Below, one piece after another: positions 45,396-53,692 of a stretch of 64,000 nt of DNA. The translations under genes were made by a program, and so were the position numbers. How positions within the stretch are numbered: position 1 is the stretch's first letter; the number at the start of each line of letters is the position of its first letter. The notes under the pieces were generated by a model, which saw nothing but the letters and a program-made list of their open reading frames with translations, did not search any database and was not told where the DNA came from. This DNA comes from Oscillospiraceae bacterium (GTDB lineage: Bacteria; Bacillota_A; Clostridia; Oscillospirales; JAAYXM01), in assembly GCA_017532355.1 (NCBI GenBank), contig JAFXJK010000058.1, positions 1 through 64,000 of the forward strand, read 5' to 3'.

Positions 45396-46253
45396 ATGAG
45401 CGAGAAAAAACTTAGAGACCATTTATGGATTTGGGGGCACCCCGCCAATGCAATGTACCCTTTTCTCAACAAGGGGGAAGAACAGCGTGGAGTCTCTACC
45501 GTGTCACCCGTTGAGGGGCTTTCCTATATCGGCGCAACAAACCTTTTTTACAACGACTACATAAAGCGTTTTGATGTTATGCTCGAATGTGAAAGGGCAA
45601 AGAACGTGCCGAAGGTAGGCTGGGTAATTGAGCGTACTGCGGCGACAGGCTCCGAGCATGACAACCCCGACGAGATATTTGAGCGAGTAAACGTAAAAGA
45701 TGCGGCAACGCTTGCAGATATTGCAAAGAAGTATAAAAATATCTGCATAGGCATTTTTGACGACTTCTTCTCGCCTGCAAATCCTGCCAACAATCACGAA
45801 TATTACACGCCTGAAATGGTGCGCGAATACAGAGAAGAACTCAATGCCGCGGGTATTGAGCTCTGGGTAGTTCTTTATACGCAGAATATGGATCATTACG
45901 GAATGGAAAAGCTTCGACCGTACCTCAAAGAATTTGATGGCGTAACGCTTTGGTTCTGGGAGGAAGAAGAGGTTGAAAACGGATATGACGAGCACATGGA
46001 GCTCTTCCTCAAAGAGACTGAAGGTCAGAAGAGAATGGTTGGCTGTTACATCTACAATTTTGCAAAGGGAAAGGCCGCAAACCCTGACCTCGTAATCGAG
46101 CAGCTTGAAAAGGGAAGTCGCCTCATAAAGAGCGGCGAGCTTGAGGCACTTATTGTTCATACCAATTCCGCTTTTGATCTTGAAAAGCCGTTTGAAGCGG
46201 TAGAGGCATGCCGTGAGTGGATACGTATTCACGGTGATGAGGTTGTAAGATAG
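45396..46253 (+). CDS. Hypothetical protein, TIM-barrel-like
   Basis: A 285-residue cytosolic protein that I do not recognise. Alternating beta and alpha segments with acidic residues after strands (CIGIFDDFFSPAN, ELWVVLYTQNMDH, GVTLWFWEEEEV) suggest a TIM barrel, perhaps a sugar-processing enzyme. A good ribosome binding site (AGAGAGG) precedes the ATG. It is first in a five-gene run with a sensory-rhodopsin-transducer-like protein, a phosphotriesterase-like hydrolase, a fucose-isomerase-like protein and an M24 protein, so it likely takes part in breakdown of the same unknown compound. Confidence 0.72.
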   Translation: MSEKKLRDHLWIWGHPANAMYPFLNKGEEQRGVSTVSPVEGLSYIGATNLFYNDYIKRFDVMLECERAKNVPKVGWVIERTAATGSEHDNPDEIFERVNVKDAATLADIAKKYKNICIGIFDDFFSPANPANNHEYYTPEMVREYREELNAAGIELWVVLYTQNMDHYGMEKLRPYLKEFDGVTLWFWEEEEVENGYDEHMELFLKETEGQKRMVGCYIYNFAKGKAANPDLVIEQLEKGSRLIKSGELEALIVHTNSAFDLEKPFEAVEACREWIRIHGDEVVR

Positions 46254-46266
46254 GAGGAAGCAGGTT

Positions 46267-46635
46267 ATGGGAAAAAGAGAATGGAGCATCGTTGATGCTT
46301 ATCGCCCACCCCTTAAAAAAGGAGATGCGACAGATTATCAGGGACATGAATGTGTTCTGATTTTAAACCGTACGGAGCAGGATGCGCATTGTCTGATAGA
46401 CATTTATTTTGAGGACCGTCCTCCGGTAAAAGGAATTGAATTCACCGCCCCTGCCGAGAGAATAAGCACATTTTATACGGATAACCGCGAGCTTCTCGGT
46501 AAGGCCGATATTGGCGTGCAGGTTCAGTATTCAATACATATCACAAGCGACACGGATATAGTCGTGCAGTACGGCAGAATGGACGTCAATCAGGATAACC
46601 TCGCGTATATGGTCACCCTCGGCTATGGCGAATAA
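46267..46635 (+). CDS. Sensory rhodopsin transducer-family protein (PF07100-like)
   Basis: A 122-residue all-beta protein. The start KREWSIVDAYRPP, then GHECVLILNRTEQDAHCLID with IYFEDRPPVKGIEF, and the end DTDIVVQYGRMDVNQ resemble the Anabaena sensory rhodopsin transducer family. Despite the name, most relatives lie in sugar-use loci without a rhodopsin, and a carbohydrate-binding role has been proposed for the fold. No rhodopsin gene is in this window. AGGAGG lies upstream of the ATG, 13 bases after the preceding stop, and the gene ends just before the ribosome binding site of the PTE-like gene. Confidence 0.82.
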   Translation: MGKREWSIVDAYRPPLKKGDATDYQGHECVLILNRTEQDAHCLIDIYFEDRPPVKGIEFTAPAERISTFYTDNRELLGKADIGVQVQYSIHITSDTDIVVQYGRMDVNQDNLAYMVTLGYGE

Positions 46636-46657
46636 TATACTTGGAGGTGGACTTCAG

Positions 46658-47707
46658 ATGACGATGATTGAAACCGTGCTCGGGCCAAAAAGCAGTGATG
46701 AGCTTGGAGTTATAGCACCGCACGAGCACTTTTTCATTGATACGACCTTCGAAGCGCAGGAACCGTCAAACGAGAAGATGCGAGCGCTTTTTGAGAGCAA
46801 AGTCAGCATAAACAATATAGACGTTCTTCGCAGAAACCCGTTCCTTGTAAAGGACAATATGGTTTTGGACGACCTTGATCTTGCAATTTATGAGGTGGAG
46901 CGGTTTCGCGAAGCAGGCGGAAATACGATTGTAGATCTCACGAATATCGGAATCAAACGCGACTTGCCGAAAATTCGTGAAATCAGCAAGCGCACCGGAG
47001 TCAATATCATTGCAGGCTGTGGACTTTATACGGGTCTTACTATCCCCGAGCCGTATGCTTCAATGACTGAGAATGAGCTTGCTGAGGAGATGATTTCCGA
47101 AATACGTTTCGGAGAGAAAGAAAGCGGAATAAAGCCGGGCGTTATCGGTGAGATAGGAACGAGTGAAGTTATTGAAGAGCTTGAGGCGAGGTCTCTCCGC
47201 GCCGCGGCTTATGCAAATCTTGAAACAGGGCTTCCGATATATATTCACACATATCCGTGGAGCCGTGCGTCCCTTGATGCGATACGCATTCTTACGGACG
47301 AGGGTGTTTCGCCCGAGCAGATTTGCATCTGCCACCTGGACGTCGAGTTTGATTATGATTATCTCTGCCGCGTTTTTGATACGGGCGTTTATGCAATGTT
47401 TGACAATTTCGGCAAGGAATATTATTTTGCAAAAACGGATGCTGTATTCTCAGGAGGTCCGTTTGAAACGGATATTGACCGAGTTCGTATGATAAAGCGG
47501 ATGATTGCGGACGGACATACGGACAGACTTATGCTCGCAACGGATGTGTGCCTGAAGTCACTTCTTCACAGCTTTGGCGGCTGGAGCTATGACCACATCT
47601 TCACAAATATTGCTCCGATGATGGAAAACGAAGGAATAAGCCGCGAGGATATTGATGCAATTCTGATGAAGAATCCGAAACGCTTTTTGTGTTCGCGAAG
47701 ACATTGA
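46658..47707 (+). CDS. Phosphotriesterase-family metal hydrolase
   Basis: A 349-residue amidohydrolase-superfamily protein. Metal ligands are visible: HEH (22-24) in VIAPHEHFF, the Glu of GVIGEIGTSE in place of the bridging Lys, His in YIHTYP, His in CICHLD and Asp in LMLATDVC. PTE-like lactonases open sugar or acyl-homoserine lactones, which suits an operon with an isomerase. ATG 46658 is preceded by GGAGGTGG; the frame from 46625 overlaps the upstream gene. Confidence 0.88.
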   Translation: MTMIETVLGPKSSDELGVIAPHEHFFIDTTFEAQEPSNEKMRALFESKVSINNIDVLRRNPFLVKDNMVLDDLDLAIYEVERFREAGGNTIVDLTNIGIKRDLPKIREISKRTGVNIIAGCGLYTGLTIPEPYASMTENELAEEMISEIRFGEKESGIKPGVIGEIGTSEVIEELEARSLRAAAYANLETGLPIYIHTYPWSRASLDAIRILTDEGVSPEQICICHLDVEFDYDYLCRVFDTGVYAMFDNFGKEYYFAKTDAVFSGGPFETDIDRVRMIKRMIADGHTDRLMLATDVCLKSLLHSFGGWSYDHIFTNIAPMMENEGISREDIDAILMKNPKRFLCSRRH

Positions 47708-47723
47708 TTAAAGGAGAAAAATT

Positions 47724-49226
47724 ATGAGTAACGATTTTATAAAGTCTTTTGAAATTGCAGGAGACGGTGCGGTGGGAGATATTCTCTCGAAAGACCGCAA
47801 GAAAAGCCGTGGTCGCCTTAAGGTGGGAGTCCTTGCTCTTACGTGGTTTGAATGGTGGCCGATGTTTCCGGAGAGCGGAATGAGAGAGCAGATTGTGGCG
47901 GATGCCGAGAAATTCTGCGAGCTTGTACGAGAAAAATTCGGAGATAAATACGACCTTGTATTCCCGAAAGAGCACGTAGATACCCTGGATAAAGCTTATG
48001 ATGCAGGGGTATATTTCAAGGAGCAGGGCGTTGATGCAGTCATCATCGACGAGGCGACTTACGTAACAGACTTCATCCCGATTCAGGCGATAGATATGAT
48101 TCCGGATGTTCCGGTTATTCTTTTTGTAACGCAGGCAACGTCAAATTTGTGGGATACAATGAAAAATACCGATGTCATCCGTTTTGAGGGACTTGTCGGT
48201 AATACACAGCTTGCAGGGGCTTTTGCAAAGATGGGAAGACCGTATCGCGCGGTTGTCGGCTCGCTTGAAGATGCAGAAGGCTTTGAAGAATTGGATAAGC
48301 ACCTTCGTGTGCTTCAGCTGATTTCGGATCTTAAGTTTATGGACATCGGCTTTGTCGGTCACACCTTCCGCGGAATGTATGATATTGAGGTTGATAAGAC
48401 GAAAATCAAGGGAGTTTTCGGTCCCAACGTGCTTTATCTTGATGTTGCGCACCTTATTGACATCTGGGAGGCACTTACGGAAGAAGAAATCGCGGAGTTT
48501 GTAAGAAAAATCCGCGACGAGCTTTGCTATGACTATGTTGGTATTGATGATGAGGATATAAAAAAGTCTGCATCTCTCGGCCTTGCAGTTAAGAAGCTTG
48601 TGAAGAAGTTTGGCATCGACGGACTTACCCTTCTTGGTCAGCATCACGTAGAGGTTGCGACAAGAGCTTCTGCAGACCTTTCGTTCTACTGTGTTGAGGA
48701 CGACGGATGCATGACTTCGCATGAGGGAGACCTTGCAAACCTCATAATGAAGTTTATATTAAACCGCCTCAGCGGAACACTCCCGATATTCCTTGAGTGG
48801 TCAGGCTTTGACGTGAAGAGCGACTCGCTCCTTCTCACGCACCACGGCGTCGTAGATCCGCGCCTGTATGCAGCCGATCAGAAGAAATGCCGCGTGACAC
48901 CGTCTCCCGAGAAGTGGGATTTTGAGGGCAACGGCTTCTCTGTTGAGTATTCGGGAAAAGAGGGCGAGGTTACACTTGCCTGCATTATTGATGCAAAGGA
49001 TGGCTGGAAGCTTCTTCTTTCAAAAGGAAAGAATATGGCACTTCCGCAGACACCGAGCTTTGCTCCGCAGTTCCATTTTGTCCATGAGAAATTCGGATGC
49101 AAGGAATACATAAAGAGAATCGTCGAAGAAGGCGTTGCACACCATGTATGTATGGTTTACGGAGACCTTGCCGAGGAGCTTCGTTTGTACGCTCACTACG
49201 CAGGCCTCGATGTTGTTGAAATCTGA
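47724..49226 (+). CDS. L-fucose/L-arabinose isomerase-like protein
   Basis: A 500-residue protein resembling the fucose isomerase superfamily: GVLALTWFEWWPMFPESG near the start, VTQATSNLWDT, LTLLGQHHVEVATRASAD, GCMTSHEGDLANLIMKFI and LLTHHGVVDPRLYA near the metal and substrate sites. Such enzymes isomerise aldoses and ketoses, but family members with unknown activity are common. It follows the PTE-like gene by 16 bases, and a Shine-Dalgarno AAAGGAG precedes it. The substrate is unknown. Confidence 0.78.
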   Translation: MSNDFIKSFEIAGDGAVGDILSKDRKKSRGRLKVGVLALTWFEWWPMFPESGMREQIVADAEKFCELVREKFGDKYDLVFPKEHVDTLDKAYDAGVYFKEQGVDAVIIDEATYVTDFIPIQAIDMIPDVPVILFVTQATSNLWDTMKNTDVIRFEGLVGNTQLAGAFAKMGRPYRAVVGSLEDAEGFEELDKHLRVLQLISDLKFMDIGFVGHTFRGMYDIEVDKTKIKGVFGPNVLYLDVAHLIDIWEALTEEEIAEFVRKIRDELCYDYVGIDDEDIKKSASLGLAVKKLVKKFGIDGLTLLGQHHVEVATRASADLSFYCVEDDGCMTSHEGDLANLIMKFILNRLSGTLPIFLEWSGFDVKSDSLLLTHHGVVDPRLYAADQKKCRVTPSPEKWDFEGNGFSVEYSGKEGEVTLACIIDAKDGWKLLLSKGKNMALPQTPSFAPQFHFVHEKFGCKEYIKRIVEEGVAHHVCMVYGDLAEELRLYAHYAGLDVVEI

Positions 49227-49247
49227 TGAATCGAGAGGGAGGAAATG

Positions 49248-50438
49248 ATGATAAATTTACCGTATATTCCGCAAAGCGAGTTTGAAGCTCGTGTAAAAAA
49301 TGTTCAGAAAGCCATGAAAGAGGAAGGTTTTGACCTTCTTCTCTCATACGGAAACGAGGCAGAGCCTCAGTTTGTTCGCTATTTTTCAAATTACTGGCCG
49401 TCTTTTGAGACGGCAGGTGTATTGATTCCTGCAGAGGGAGAAGCGCTTCTCCTGATAGGTCCCGAGAGCTTTACTTATGCAAGCGACCGATCTGTTATTG
49501 GGGAAATCAGACTTTTGAAGGCGTTCCGCGAATCGTCTGAACCTGAATATCCGGGAAAGAAGCTCGACACCTTCAATTCTGTTTTCTGTGAGCTTCTCGG
49601 GGATAAACCCGTTCGCAGAATAGGTGTTGCAGGACTTCCGCTTATGACAATCGGTGTCTATGAAGCATTAAAAGAGGCTCTCGTTCCTTATGGCAACATT
49701 CCCATCGAAAAGGCAGACGAGATAGTAAACCGCATGCGTATGAGAAAGACCTCAAATGAGCTTGCTTGTATGCGCGCCGCGGCGGAGATTACTGCAAAGA
49801 CCTTTGATTATGTTCTTGAAAATATCCGTGTGGGAATGACTGAACAGCAGGTTGCAGGTCTCGCTCTCGGAAAGATGCACGAGCTCGGTGCAGAGCGTGA
49901 GTCATACCCCGTGTGGGTTCTTACGGGCGAGGGTTCAAACCAGGCTATAAGCCGTCCGAGAAGAAAGTGCATCCAAAAAGGCGATATGACATTTATCCAG
50001 ATTGGTGCGCGTGTTGACGGATATGCTTCAAGCATCGGTCGCCCCGTCGTGTTCGGAAAGGCAACCGAGGAGCAGAGACGGCTCATCGAAACCGGTTATA
50101 AGGCACAGAAAGATATTATCGCGAGACTCAAGGCAGGCGTTCCTGCAAAGGATATAGCCGATTTCCATGTAAAAAACGTTACGGAAATGGGCTATGGTGA
50201 TTGGTTGCTCTACGGCCCGTGCCACGGTAACGGAACGATGGAGGGCGAAGCACCCTGGATTGAGACCAACTCCGATTATCTCCTCGAAGAGAATATGACG
50301 TTCTGTGTCGATATCTTCCTTGGTTCCGAAAAGACAAAAACAGGTCTCAGGATGGAAGATGTTGTTTGCGTAAAGAAAGACGGTTGTGAAGACCTGACGA
50401 ATTACAGACGCGAACTTTTCGAAATAGAATGTGAATAA
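49248..50438 (+). CDS. M24 (creatinase/aminopeptidase P) family protein, probably metal-free
   Basis: A 396-residue pita-bread-fold protein. The N-terminal creatinase-type domain (GFDLLLSYGNEAEPQFVRYF) precedes the M24 core: IQIGARVDGYASSIGRP stands where metal peptidases have VDxGA...DxTR, so both metal-binding Asp are replaced, while the His of GPCHGNGTMEG and the late GLRMEDVV remain. This resembles creatinase and ectoine hydrolase-type C-N hydrolases, which work without metals, rather than a prolidase. GGGAGG sits 5 bases before ATG 49248 (an ATG at 49245 is directly adjacent). It ends the operon. Confidence 0.82.
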   Translation: MINLPYIPQSEFEARVKNVQKAMKEEGFDLLLSYGNEAEPQFVRYFSNYWPSFETAGVLIPAEGEALLLIGPESFTYASDRSVIGEIRLLKAFRESSEPEYPGKKLDTFNSVFCELLGDKPVRRIGVAGLPLMTIGVYEALKEALVPYGNIPIEKADEIVNRMRMRKTSNELACMRAAAEITAKTFDYVLENIRVGMTEQQVAGLALGKMHELGAERESYPVWVLTGEGSNQAISRPRRKCIQKGDMTFIQIGARVDGYASSIGRPVVFGKATEEQRRLIETGYKAQKDIIARLKAGVPAKDIADFHVKNVTEMGYGDWLLYGPCHGNGTMEGEAPWIETNSDYLLEENMTFCVDIFLGSEKTKTGLRMEDVVCVKKDGCEDLTNYRRELFEIECE

Positions 50439-50442
50439 GAAA

Positions 50443-50478
50443 ACGGCACGCATACAAAGTATGCGTGCCGTTCGTTAT
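50443..50478. terminator. Hairpin terminator after the M24 gene
   Basis: ACGGCACGCATAC/GTATGCGTGCCGT with an AAA loop lies between convergent genes; the T tracts are weak on both sides. Confidence 0.7.
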
Positions 50479-50487
50479 AGTCGGGTA

Positions 50488-51336
50488 TTAGCGGTTTTTA
50501 ATTACATCGAGATATTGCTCGAAGTAACGCTGGCCCATGATGTGCTGTGATTCTCTGGAAAAATGAATTACGTCGCCGTTGGAAAGGACCTGGTTGTTGC
50601 TCTTGAGGTCAGAAAGGTCCAGATATCTGCCGCCACGATCCTCAGCGCTCTCGCGAATTGCTTTCATTACGGCATCTGCACAAACCTTGTGTGACTGATA
50701 CCATTCGTTGCAGAAGCCTCCTGTAATAAAGGGTACGGATTCGCAATTGAATTTTGTATAAAAATCATTAAGCATTGCCGTGAGATTTGCCTTGTGCGAG
50801 AGGTAGAGCGTTTCGGGATTGCAGCCGACTTCCTCGTTTTCGACAACGTCATGCTCACCCTGGTGCCACAGAAATGCAACAAGCCTGTTTTCGGGATTGC
50901 AGGAAAGAGCAAGGCTGACCATCTCGATCATGCGGTTGTGCAGGGGGTTGCCGACACCCCAGCCCGGGCAGGTAAAACCTGTTCCACCATAACCGGAATC
51001 GATGATCAATACCTTTCTGTCGTGATCGAGACATTTTGCCGCATAGTTCTCGGCAAAAGTAATTGCCAGGCAACTGATTTTTCCATAATCGCACAGAACC
51101 TCATCAGCAATTCTGACAGTGTTTCTTGCTGCGGGGTTCAAAAACTTCATAATGAATCTGTAAGGACTGCCGTCCTCAGGCACGGCATAGAAAGGCACCG
51201 CATCGTTTTCCATAAGAAGAACGCGTTCGTTTGGAACGTATTCCTTCGTAACGGGGCCCTCGCCGTATCCGGAAGAATTGGACTGACCTGCCAAAAGAAT
51301 AATATCAAACTTTTCTTTACTCAATGTATTACGCAT
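50488..51336 (-). CDS. SASA/DUF303-type carbohydrate esterase
   Basis: A 282-residue SGNH-type hydrolase without signal peptide. LLAGQSNSSG (nucleophile Ser19), WHQGEHDV and the catalytic Asp-x-His in DVIHFS match the sialate O-acetylesterase/CE6 group, which removes acetyl groups from sugars. AGGAGG precedes the ATG. It is convergent with the M24 gene and lies downstream of a beta-propeller glycosidase gene, suggesting both trim an acetylated carbohydrate. An extended -10 TGCTATAAT is seen at about 51377-51385, so it may have its own promoter. Confidence 0.85.
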   Translation of the reverse strand: MRNTLSKEKFDIILLAGQSNSSGYGEGPVTKEYVPNERVLLMENDAVPFYAVPEDGSPYRFIMKFLNPAARNTVRIADEVLCDYGKISCLAITFAENYAAKCLDHDRKVLIIDSGYGGTGFTCPGWGVGNPLHNRMIEMVSLALSCNPENRLVAFLWHQGEHDVVENEEVGCNPETLYLSHKANLTAMLNDFYTKFNCESVPFITGGFCNEWYQSHKVCADAVMKAIRESAEDRGGRYLDLSDLKSNNQVLSNGDVIHFSRESQHIMGQRYFEQYLDVIKNR

Positions 51337-51499
51337 AATAGACCTCCTGCCATTCGTGCTTTTGTTAATCTATGAGAAAATTATAGCATATCACTCAGCA
51401 GGTAAACATAGAAAATCCATTAAAATTATGGAGTTTTAGGGATATTTACCCCAAATAGTCAGCGTATGTACCTTGAGAGAAGAAAATGTATTCAAGCTT

Positions 51500-52429
51500 T
51501 TATTCGAAGAAAGATTTAAGAAACTGGGCAACTGTCATATTCTCGACAATCGCCTCACACATCCAGTAGTTTCCGAGCTGATTTCCGCAGAGGTAGTTGA
51601 TATAGACATTGCCGTTCCAGTCGCACATATCAACGTCCGAGTTGTTGCAGTTGTAAGCGGTTTTAATCTGCTCAAGGCGCTCGGGGGTAAAGTCGCAGAT
51701 GTGCTCTGAGTAGAGCTTGTCCTCGTTTGACGGCATGAGAAGCGGATTGTATTTTCCCGTCTCCCAGTTCTCAAGATCCTTTGAACGCGAGAGAACGTTT
51801 GTAAACACACGGCACGGCAGAAGCTCTACCGCGATTGCGTAGTAATAGCCGTCACTGTATCTTATCCACGGTCCGCCGTTGTAGCGCTCTTTTGTGAGTG
51901 AGTAGCGTGTCGGGTCAAGGTGCGTCCAGTTTACAAGGTCGGGGCTTTTTGCGAAAAAGTGAGTATAGTTCACCCCAACATACTCTTCGGGTTTGTAGGC
52001 CTCAAGAATGATAACATATCCGTCGGGGCCTTTTGTAATCTGCGTGTTGCAGTAGGCCCAGCCGGGGTTTGTGAAGAGGTCGCGAGCGGACCAGTTTATA
52101 AGGTCGGAGCTTTCATAGATGCGGATGGTGTCGGGGCTTTCCATCGAAACGCCCGTAACATAAATCTTATCATTATCAATAAAAGCCGAGTGGAAGTAGC
52201 TGTCCTCTGCGAGTGTCGAGAGAATTTTTCCCGACTCAACGTCGCGGATGCTCGCCTTTGCCACTCCCTTTTCGAGTCCGAAGCTCGGGTCGATGAGCTC
52301 GAGACGATGGAGACGGCCGTTCCATACGAAAGGAGTCTCCTCCCCGTAGGGAGAACAGATGCCGAGCTTTTTAATCTCGGGATAGCCGTTTATCATCTTT
52401 GTATTTTCGTCATACATAATTTCTTTCAT
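51500..52429 (-). CDS. Five-bladed beta-propeller glycosidase-like protein (GH43/GH117-like)
   Basis: A 309-residue cytosolic protein whose repeats (SDLINWSARDLF, SPDLVNWTHLDP, SKDLENWETGKY) are the NW-type blades of furanosidase beta propellers such as GH43, GH32 and GH117. The catalytic acids cannot be fixed with confidence. GGAGG is 7 bases before the ATG. The minus-strand gene is upstream of the esterase and probably works on the same material. The exact family is open. Confidence 0.75.
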   Translation of the reverse strand: MKEIMYDENTKMINGYPEIKKLGICSPYGEETPFVWNGRLHRLELIDPSFGLEKGVAKASIRDVESGKILSTLAEDSYFHSAFIDNDKIYVTGVSMESPDTIRIYESSDLINWSARDLFTNPGWAYCNTQITKGPDGYVIILEAYKPEEYVGVNYTHFFAKSPDLVNWTHLDPTRYSLTKERYNGGPWIRYSDGYYYAIAVELLPCRVFTNVLSRSKDLENWETGKYNPLLMPSNEDKLYSEHICDFTPERLEQIKTAYNCNNSDVDMCDWNGNVYINYLCGNQLGNYWMCEAIVENMTVAQFLKSFFE

Positions 52430-52552
52430 GTAAAACCCTCCTTGAAGGAAATGTACTGTAATTATACAATCTTTTTTGCGCCGTTGCTTGTAATATAATA
52501 CGGGAAAGTATAAGAATATTATCGTTTTGCTATTTGTCGGTGAGAAGGGCTT

Positions 52553-52587
52553 AAAAAAACGACAAGGCAGGGTGCCTCGCCGTTTTT
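52553..52587 (-). terminator. Terminator of the lipoprotein gene
   Basis: On the minus strand AAAAACGGCGAGGCA-CCC-TGCCTTGTCG is followed by seven T residues. Confidence 0.88.
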
Positions 52588-52597
52588 ATTATTCGCT

Positions 52598-53278
52598 TTA
52601 GAATGTGAACTCGCTTTTTTCAAGATCAATCAACCACTTGCCGTCGTCAGCCTTGGTAACGATAAGGGTTCCCTGATGTGTAATTACGTCGATTTCAAGA
52701 TTGTTAATGGTAGTTTCAACGAGCTTCATAACCTCGGGCATAAGCAAAGCAAGCATTTCGTCCTGGGTTGTGCTCTGCGTAATTTTTCCTGAAGAAATCA
52801 TTTCGTTAATGATGCCGGTGATAGCTTCTCTGTTTGCTGATTCAGAGAAGACGTCTCCAAGATTGGCACTGTCGGAATCCGGCACGTTCAAATCTACGGT
52901 AACGGTATATTCATTGCCGTCTTCGCTTCTTACAGCATCCACCATCGTATAAGAAAACTTGGACTTGAGTTTTTCGATTGTGTCGTTGAATATTTTCTGG
53001 AGATCCTGTCTGTACGGCTCCATCTCTGCAGGAACATCGTTCATGGCCGTATCAAAAGCTGCAGTCAGATCAACTTCAGCGAGTTTTGCGGCAAGGTCTT
53101 CCTTGTTGACAACGTACTGATCAAGACCGTCAAAATTTAATGCTATATAAGCATCCATAAAGGATTTTACGGTAGCCTCAACCTCGGCCTTGTCCTTTTC
53201 GGGATTAGCGAAAAGAGAGCAGGACACCGTTGAAAATGCGAGGGTAAGTGCAAGTAAAAGAGCTAAAAACTTTTTCAT
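52598..53278 (-). CDS. Lipoprotein of unknown function
   Basis: A 226-residue exported lipoprotein with lipobox FSTVSC (Cys20). The mature part (about 30-215) looks like a DUF4878/NTF2-like fold: a helical start with VEATVKSFMDAYIALNFDGL and a late strand LIVTKADDGKWLIDLE. Similar lipoproteins are frequent in Clostridia and have no known function. It has its own promoter (TTGACT, 17 bp, TATAGT) and terminator. Confidence 0.8.
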   Translation of the reverse strand: MKKFLALLLALTLAFSTVSCSLFANPEKDKAEVEATVKSFMDAYIALNFDGLDQYVVNKEDLAAKLAEVDLTAAFDTAMNDVPAEMEPYRQDLQKIFNDTIEKLKSKFSYTMVDAVRSEDGNEYTVTVDLNVPDSDSANLGDVFSESANREAITGIINEMISSGKITQSTTQDEMLALLMPEVMKLVETTINNLEIDVITHQGTLIVTKADDGKWLIDLEKSEFTF

Positions 53279-53307
53279 AAAAAAACCTCCCGAATATCGT
53301 TAACTAT

Positions 53308-53336
53308 ACTATAGCACCGTGAGGGGAAAAAGTCAA
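53308..53336 (-). promoter_or_regulatory. Promoter of the lipoprotein gene
   Basis: On the minus strand TTGACT (53331-53336), 17 bp, TATAGT (53308-53313). Confidence 0.78.
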
Positions 53337-53343
53337 TCGAAGA

Positions 53344-53417
53344 CTTCAAGTCCCACCTTAAAATCAAAAGAGCACATACAAAAGTATGTACTCTTTTAAT
53401 GGTGCGGGCGGTGGGAC
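53344..53417. repeat. Left copy of 74-bp tRNA-Leu 3'-end repeat
   Basis: This stretch repeats 53539-53612 with two single-base length changes. On the minus strand it holds the last bases of tRNA-Leu including CCA, then the hairpin TACATAC/GTATGTG with an A/T-rich flank, then AAGGTGGGACTTGAAG. It looks like a duplicated tRNA end plus terminator. Confidence 0.88.
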
Positions 53418-53538
53418 AAAGCTGCTTCGCAGCTTGCACCCTCGACGACCTAAATGCTTTGCATTTCGGTACCCGTCTTCGGGCATATGCGCTAAAAACG
53501 ATTATCAATCGTTTTCTTAACGCGCATACCCTCTTAGG
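53418..53538. repeat. 121-bp hairpin-rich insert between the tRNA-end repeats
   Basis: Non-coding. It contains four short palindromes: AAGCTGCTTCGCAGCTT, AAATGCTTTGCATTT, CCCGTCTTCGGG and AACGATTATCAATCGTT, and no recognisable gene. Confidence 0.7.
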
Positions 53539-53612
53539 CTTCAAGTCCCACCTTAAAAATCAAAAGAGCACATACAAAGTATGTACTCTTTTAATGGTGC
53601 GGGCGGTGGGAC
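53539..53612. repeat. Right copy of 74-bp tRNA-Leu 3'-end repeat
   Basis: The right copy overlaps the 3' end of the complete tRNA-Leu gene. Read on the minus strand, the hairpin after the tRNA also serves as its terminator. Confidence 0.88.
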
Positions 53613-53677
53613 TTGAACCCACACGTCGAAGACATTGGCTCCTAAGACCAACGTGTCTGCCATTCCACCACGCCCGC
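53595..53677 (-). tRNA. tRNA-Leu (TAG anticodon)
   Basis: An 83-base cloverleaf. The acceptor GCGGGCG pairs with CGCCCGC; the anticodon stem TTGGT/GCCAA with loop CTTAGGA gives anticodon TAG (53642-53644, reading CUA-type codons). A variable arm of leucine type (TGTCTTCGACG) and the T arm GTGGG-TTCAAGT-CCCAC are present, and CCA is encoded. It lies 15 bases after recR. Confidence 0.95.
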
Positions 53678-53692
53678 GGATATTAAGTTAGG

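Noticed and set aside
45504..46289. 261-residue minus-strand frame
   Set aside because: Antisense to the TIM-barrel-like gene; the plus strand has a ribosome binding site, operon context and promoter.
53418..53538. CRISPR-like or transposon reading of the palindromes
   Set aside because: There are no regular repeats with spacers, and no transposase or terminal repeats; only unrelated short hairpins are seen.
53399..53686. 95-residue plus-strand frame over the tRNA-Leu region, containing a VGLEPTRRR segment
   Set aside because: It is the antisense of tRNA-Leu and its duplicated end. Such frames are well-known spurious annotations near tRNA genes.
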